A DNA stretch of 19,964 nt from Monosiga brevicollis MX1. Taxonomy: Eukaryota; Opisthokonta; Choanoflagellata; Craspedida; Salpingoecidae. Location: NCBI RefSeq assembly GCF_000002865.3, contig NW_001865048.1:314487-334450 (forward strand), given 5' to 3'. The notes beneath the pieces are model-generated. The model worked only from the letters and a program-made list of their open reading frames with translations. It was not told the DNA's origin and did not search any database. Positions 17,801-19,964 of this stretch are shown piece after piece; position 1 is the stretch's first letter, and the number at the start of each line of letters is the position of its first letter. A program made the translations under genes and the position numbers.

Positions 17801-19950
17801 TCCTCTCGGTGATTGCAGGTTTCAGAACTTTTTCTGCAGCGGCTGATGGCCCTCTACGTGGCATCGCACTATAAGGTCAGCCCCCCGCACTTGCCATCTC
17901 CCCTTTGCTTCTCTGGCTGTCAGCAGCTCAAAGCTCATGGCGAATGTTTGGTAACCTCAAATTTCGTGCAGAACACGCCCAACGATTTGCAAATGCTTAG
18001 CGACGCCCCCGCGCATCGCATCTTCTGCCTCTTGGGCCCCATCAACCCAAAGGCCGGTGCATTGCCCGAGATTCTTTGCGTCGTGCAGGTGCGGTCCCTT
18101 CGATGTTGATGGGCGAAAGGCGTAAAAGGAGCATGTGGTCGAGAGTATGAGGATCTGACCGACCTCACATCTTTGTATGCCGATCAACACATAGGTGGCG
18201 CTCGAAGGTGAAATTAGCGCGGAAAGCTTGCGCGCCTCTCTCCAGCAAGGCGTCTCGCAATCAGGAGATTTGATTCCATGGACGCTCTCTCAGCAATACC
18301 AAGACAACGACTTTGGCAAGCTGTCTGGCGCGCGAATCGTGCGCATTGCCACTCATCCTGGTTGGTTCTTTCAAATGGGCGTTGGCGATTTAATTTGCGG
18401 GGGGGTTGCCCCTGTGGATGGCACTCACCCTAGAGATCAGAGGGACGTGCTCGTGAGCATAAACTTTGCTCAAATTGTACCTTTGCTGTGCCATCATCAG
18501 ATTATCAGGGCATGGGCTACGGTCGTCGAGCCATCGACCAACTGCGTGCTTTCTACAATGGAGAAATTCAAAGGTTTGTCTACCAGTCTTGATGTTGGAC
18601 ACGGCCATAAATGGAAAACGGGCTCTCGTATTGACTGTGTGTGTTCTGGGACAGTTTGGACGAGGCGCCTCAGGCTGCACCTCAGCGCGAGCGTGAGGAA
18701 ATGCGCGAGCTGGCACCACGCACGACGCTGCCTCCTCTGCTGCTCAAACTCAATGAGGTTCCTCCGGAGCGCCTCGACTACCTGGGTGTTTCCTTTGGCG
18801 CGACGCCAGAGTTGTACAAGTTTTGGAAGAAATGCGAATTTGCGCCCGTATATTTGCGTCAAACCCAGGTCTGTCACACTGCTGGTTACCTTTTCTTTGT
18901 CTTTCTCTTTTCTTTCTTTCTTTTTTCTTTTTTCCGATTCATTTTTTTTTTTTTTTTTTGACGTGGCACATGGCATGTGGTTGCAGAACAACTTGACGGG
19001 TGAACACACATGTATCATGTTGTCACCCCTGAACACGGCTGCCGCCGCGCCTGAATGGCTGGCGGAGTTTTGGAAGGACTTTCAACGTCGCTTCACTGCG
19101 CTTCTGCCGAGTGCCTTCAAGGTGGGGTTTGGTGCCTCTTCTTGACTCCTTCCTTTCAGCACGTCAGGCATTCATTTCAATTTATGACTTCCTGCGCTTC
19201 ACCACAGAATCTGGCCCCTGTCTTGGCCTTGGGCATCTTGGAGCCCTCGGGTCCCGTGAAAGACCAGCGGCAGGGCGGTGGGTATCTTTGTTTCTCTCAA
19301 CTCCCGTTTTTTATATTTACTTTGGCACCAGCACGAAACGTCACACTTGCCCACACCCTGACTCTCAACCTTTCTCGGGTTGATGTTTTATTGTGGCTCG
19401 TGATTATCTTGCAGGCATCTTGAGTGCGACTGAGCTGTTGATGTACTTTAGCACCTATGATCTGAAGCGCTTGACGGCCTATACGAACAATTTGGTGGAT
19501 TATCACGTCATCCTCGATCTTCTGCCCAAGCGTAAGATTTTGTACGCCGCTTGGTAGATCCGCGTTAGGCTTGCAGGTCATCTCACGTGGCAGCAACATT
19601 CTGTTGGCTTTAAATCCGCCCACTCGCATTCGTGTAGTGGCTCAACTTTACTTTGCGGGTCGGCTCGACGTTTCACTCACGGCCTTGCAGAAGGTTATTC
19701 TGCTTTGCCTTGGCCTGCAAGCAAAGGTTCGTCGCATCACTTTTATGATAGTACTTCTTGCTTTCCTGATTCATCAAGAGGCAACACGGCTGCAAACGTG
19801 CAAAATCCATTTCCACTGCCTGCTCATGGTCATGCTGGCTTCGGTTAGTCTGTGGAGGACATTGAGCGTGAATTGGCTGGCCCTACGGCATCGCACATCA
19901 TGGGTCTTTTCTCCCAGATGATGCGTCGCTGGGTGAAACACATCACTGAC
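14893..19950 (+). CDS. NAT10: RNA cytidine acetyltransferase NAT10/Kre33, partial at right edge
   Basis: NAT10 uses acetyl-CoA and ATP to make N4-acetylcytidine in 18S rRNA and tRNAs in the nucleolus. 22 exons: 14893-15000, 15119-15210, 15325-15505, 15611-15724, 15823-16051, 16169-16352, 16493-16586, 16691-16792, 16902-17038, 17142-17208, 17332-17396, 17541-17691, 17819-17875, 17972-18088, 18195-18360, 18501-18573, 18655-18868, 18987-19121, 19208-19277, 19415-19531, 19638-19726 and 19849-19950. They encode 888 residues in continuous phase. Seen: N-terminal KKVDSRVRTLIENGV; Walker A GRGKS (285-289); Walker B VIDEAAAIPLPLVK (Asp387, Glu388); LQRLMALYVASHYK; the acetyl-CoA loop HPDYQGMGYG (about 620-629); YLRQTQNNLTGEH; and the tail helix segment LYFAGRLD. 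About 130 C-terminal residues (human about 1025) lie beyond the window. A GTACGT donor follows the last exon. Confidence 0.98.
16052..16168 (+). other. In-frame, stop-free intron of NAT10
   Basis: 117 nt (39 codons) with GTTCGT donor and CTATAG acceptor. It has no stop in the NAT10 frame, so retention would insert 39 residues. It is called an intron because removing it restores SLADTQPAG, matching the family's SLQDTQPVG at this site. Confidence 0.9.
18889..18960 (+). repeat. TTTC-rich and poly-T tract in a NAT10 intron
   Basis: Pyrimidine-rich stretch ending in about 19 T (18942-18960), within intron 18869-18986, upstream of its TTGCAG acceptor. Confidence 0.85.
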
Positions 19951-19964
19951 GTACGTCGAGCGGC

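Overview
The window is nuclear DNA from a compact, intron-rich, GC-moderate unicellular eukaryote. Seven protein-coding genes are packed into 20 kb. Introns are GT-AG and short: 81-144 nt in the best-supported gene, with extremes of 50 and about 490 nt. Simple repeats (CA/TG, CT/GA, poly-T) fill introns and intergenic gaps. The gene set (AIF1-like, SH3BGRL3-like, RNF170-like and CIP2A-like genes, all with close human counterparts) together with the protist-like compactness suggests a close unicellular relative of animals, most likely a choanoflagellate. That placement is inference. All seven gene models were built by hand from splice signals, reading-frame phase and remembered human homologues; no search was run.

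Layout from left to right. (1) 16-645, minus: 5' part of a folylpolyglutamate synthase gene, continuing off the left edge, with a possible in-frame mitochondrial leader upstream (646-882). (2) 883-1551: repeat-rich intergenic DNA with a long purine tract. (3) 1552-1997, minus: SH3BGRL3-like thioredoxin-fold protein, 93 aa, complete. (4) 1998-2575: shared upstream region with a 172-bp TG repeat. (5) 2576-3619, plus: AIF1/Iba1-like EF-hand protein, 143 aa, complete. (6) 3962-4960, minus: RNF170-like membrane RING E3 ligase, 230 aa. (7) 5163-10805, plus: CIP2A-like protein of about 980 aa in about 23 exons. (8) 10886-14812, minus: an unidentified coiled-coil protein of about 731 aa with a TP-rich basic tail. 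(9) 14893 to the right edge, plus: NAT10/Kre33 RNA cytidine acetyltransferase, 22 exons and 888 codons visible, C-terminus off the window.

From SH3BGRL3 onward the strands strictly alternate, giving three head-to-head pairs and two tail-to-tail pairs with little space between them. The genes do not form an obvious pathway: folate metabolism, redox-fold signalling, actin/calcium, ER ubiquitylation, mitosis/PP2A, coiled coil and rRNA/tRNA acetylation. The linkage probably reflects compaction, with shared promoters the only likely functional coupling. I saw no mobile element, CRISPR array, rRNA or tRNA, and no clear multi-gene novel system. The most notable observations are the CIP2A homologue, intact EF-hand loops in AIF1, the interrupted FPGS leader, the TPxxK/R tandem repeat in the coiled-coil protein, and 5' splice sites that most often carry C at +4.
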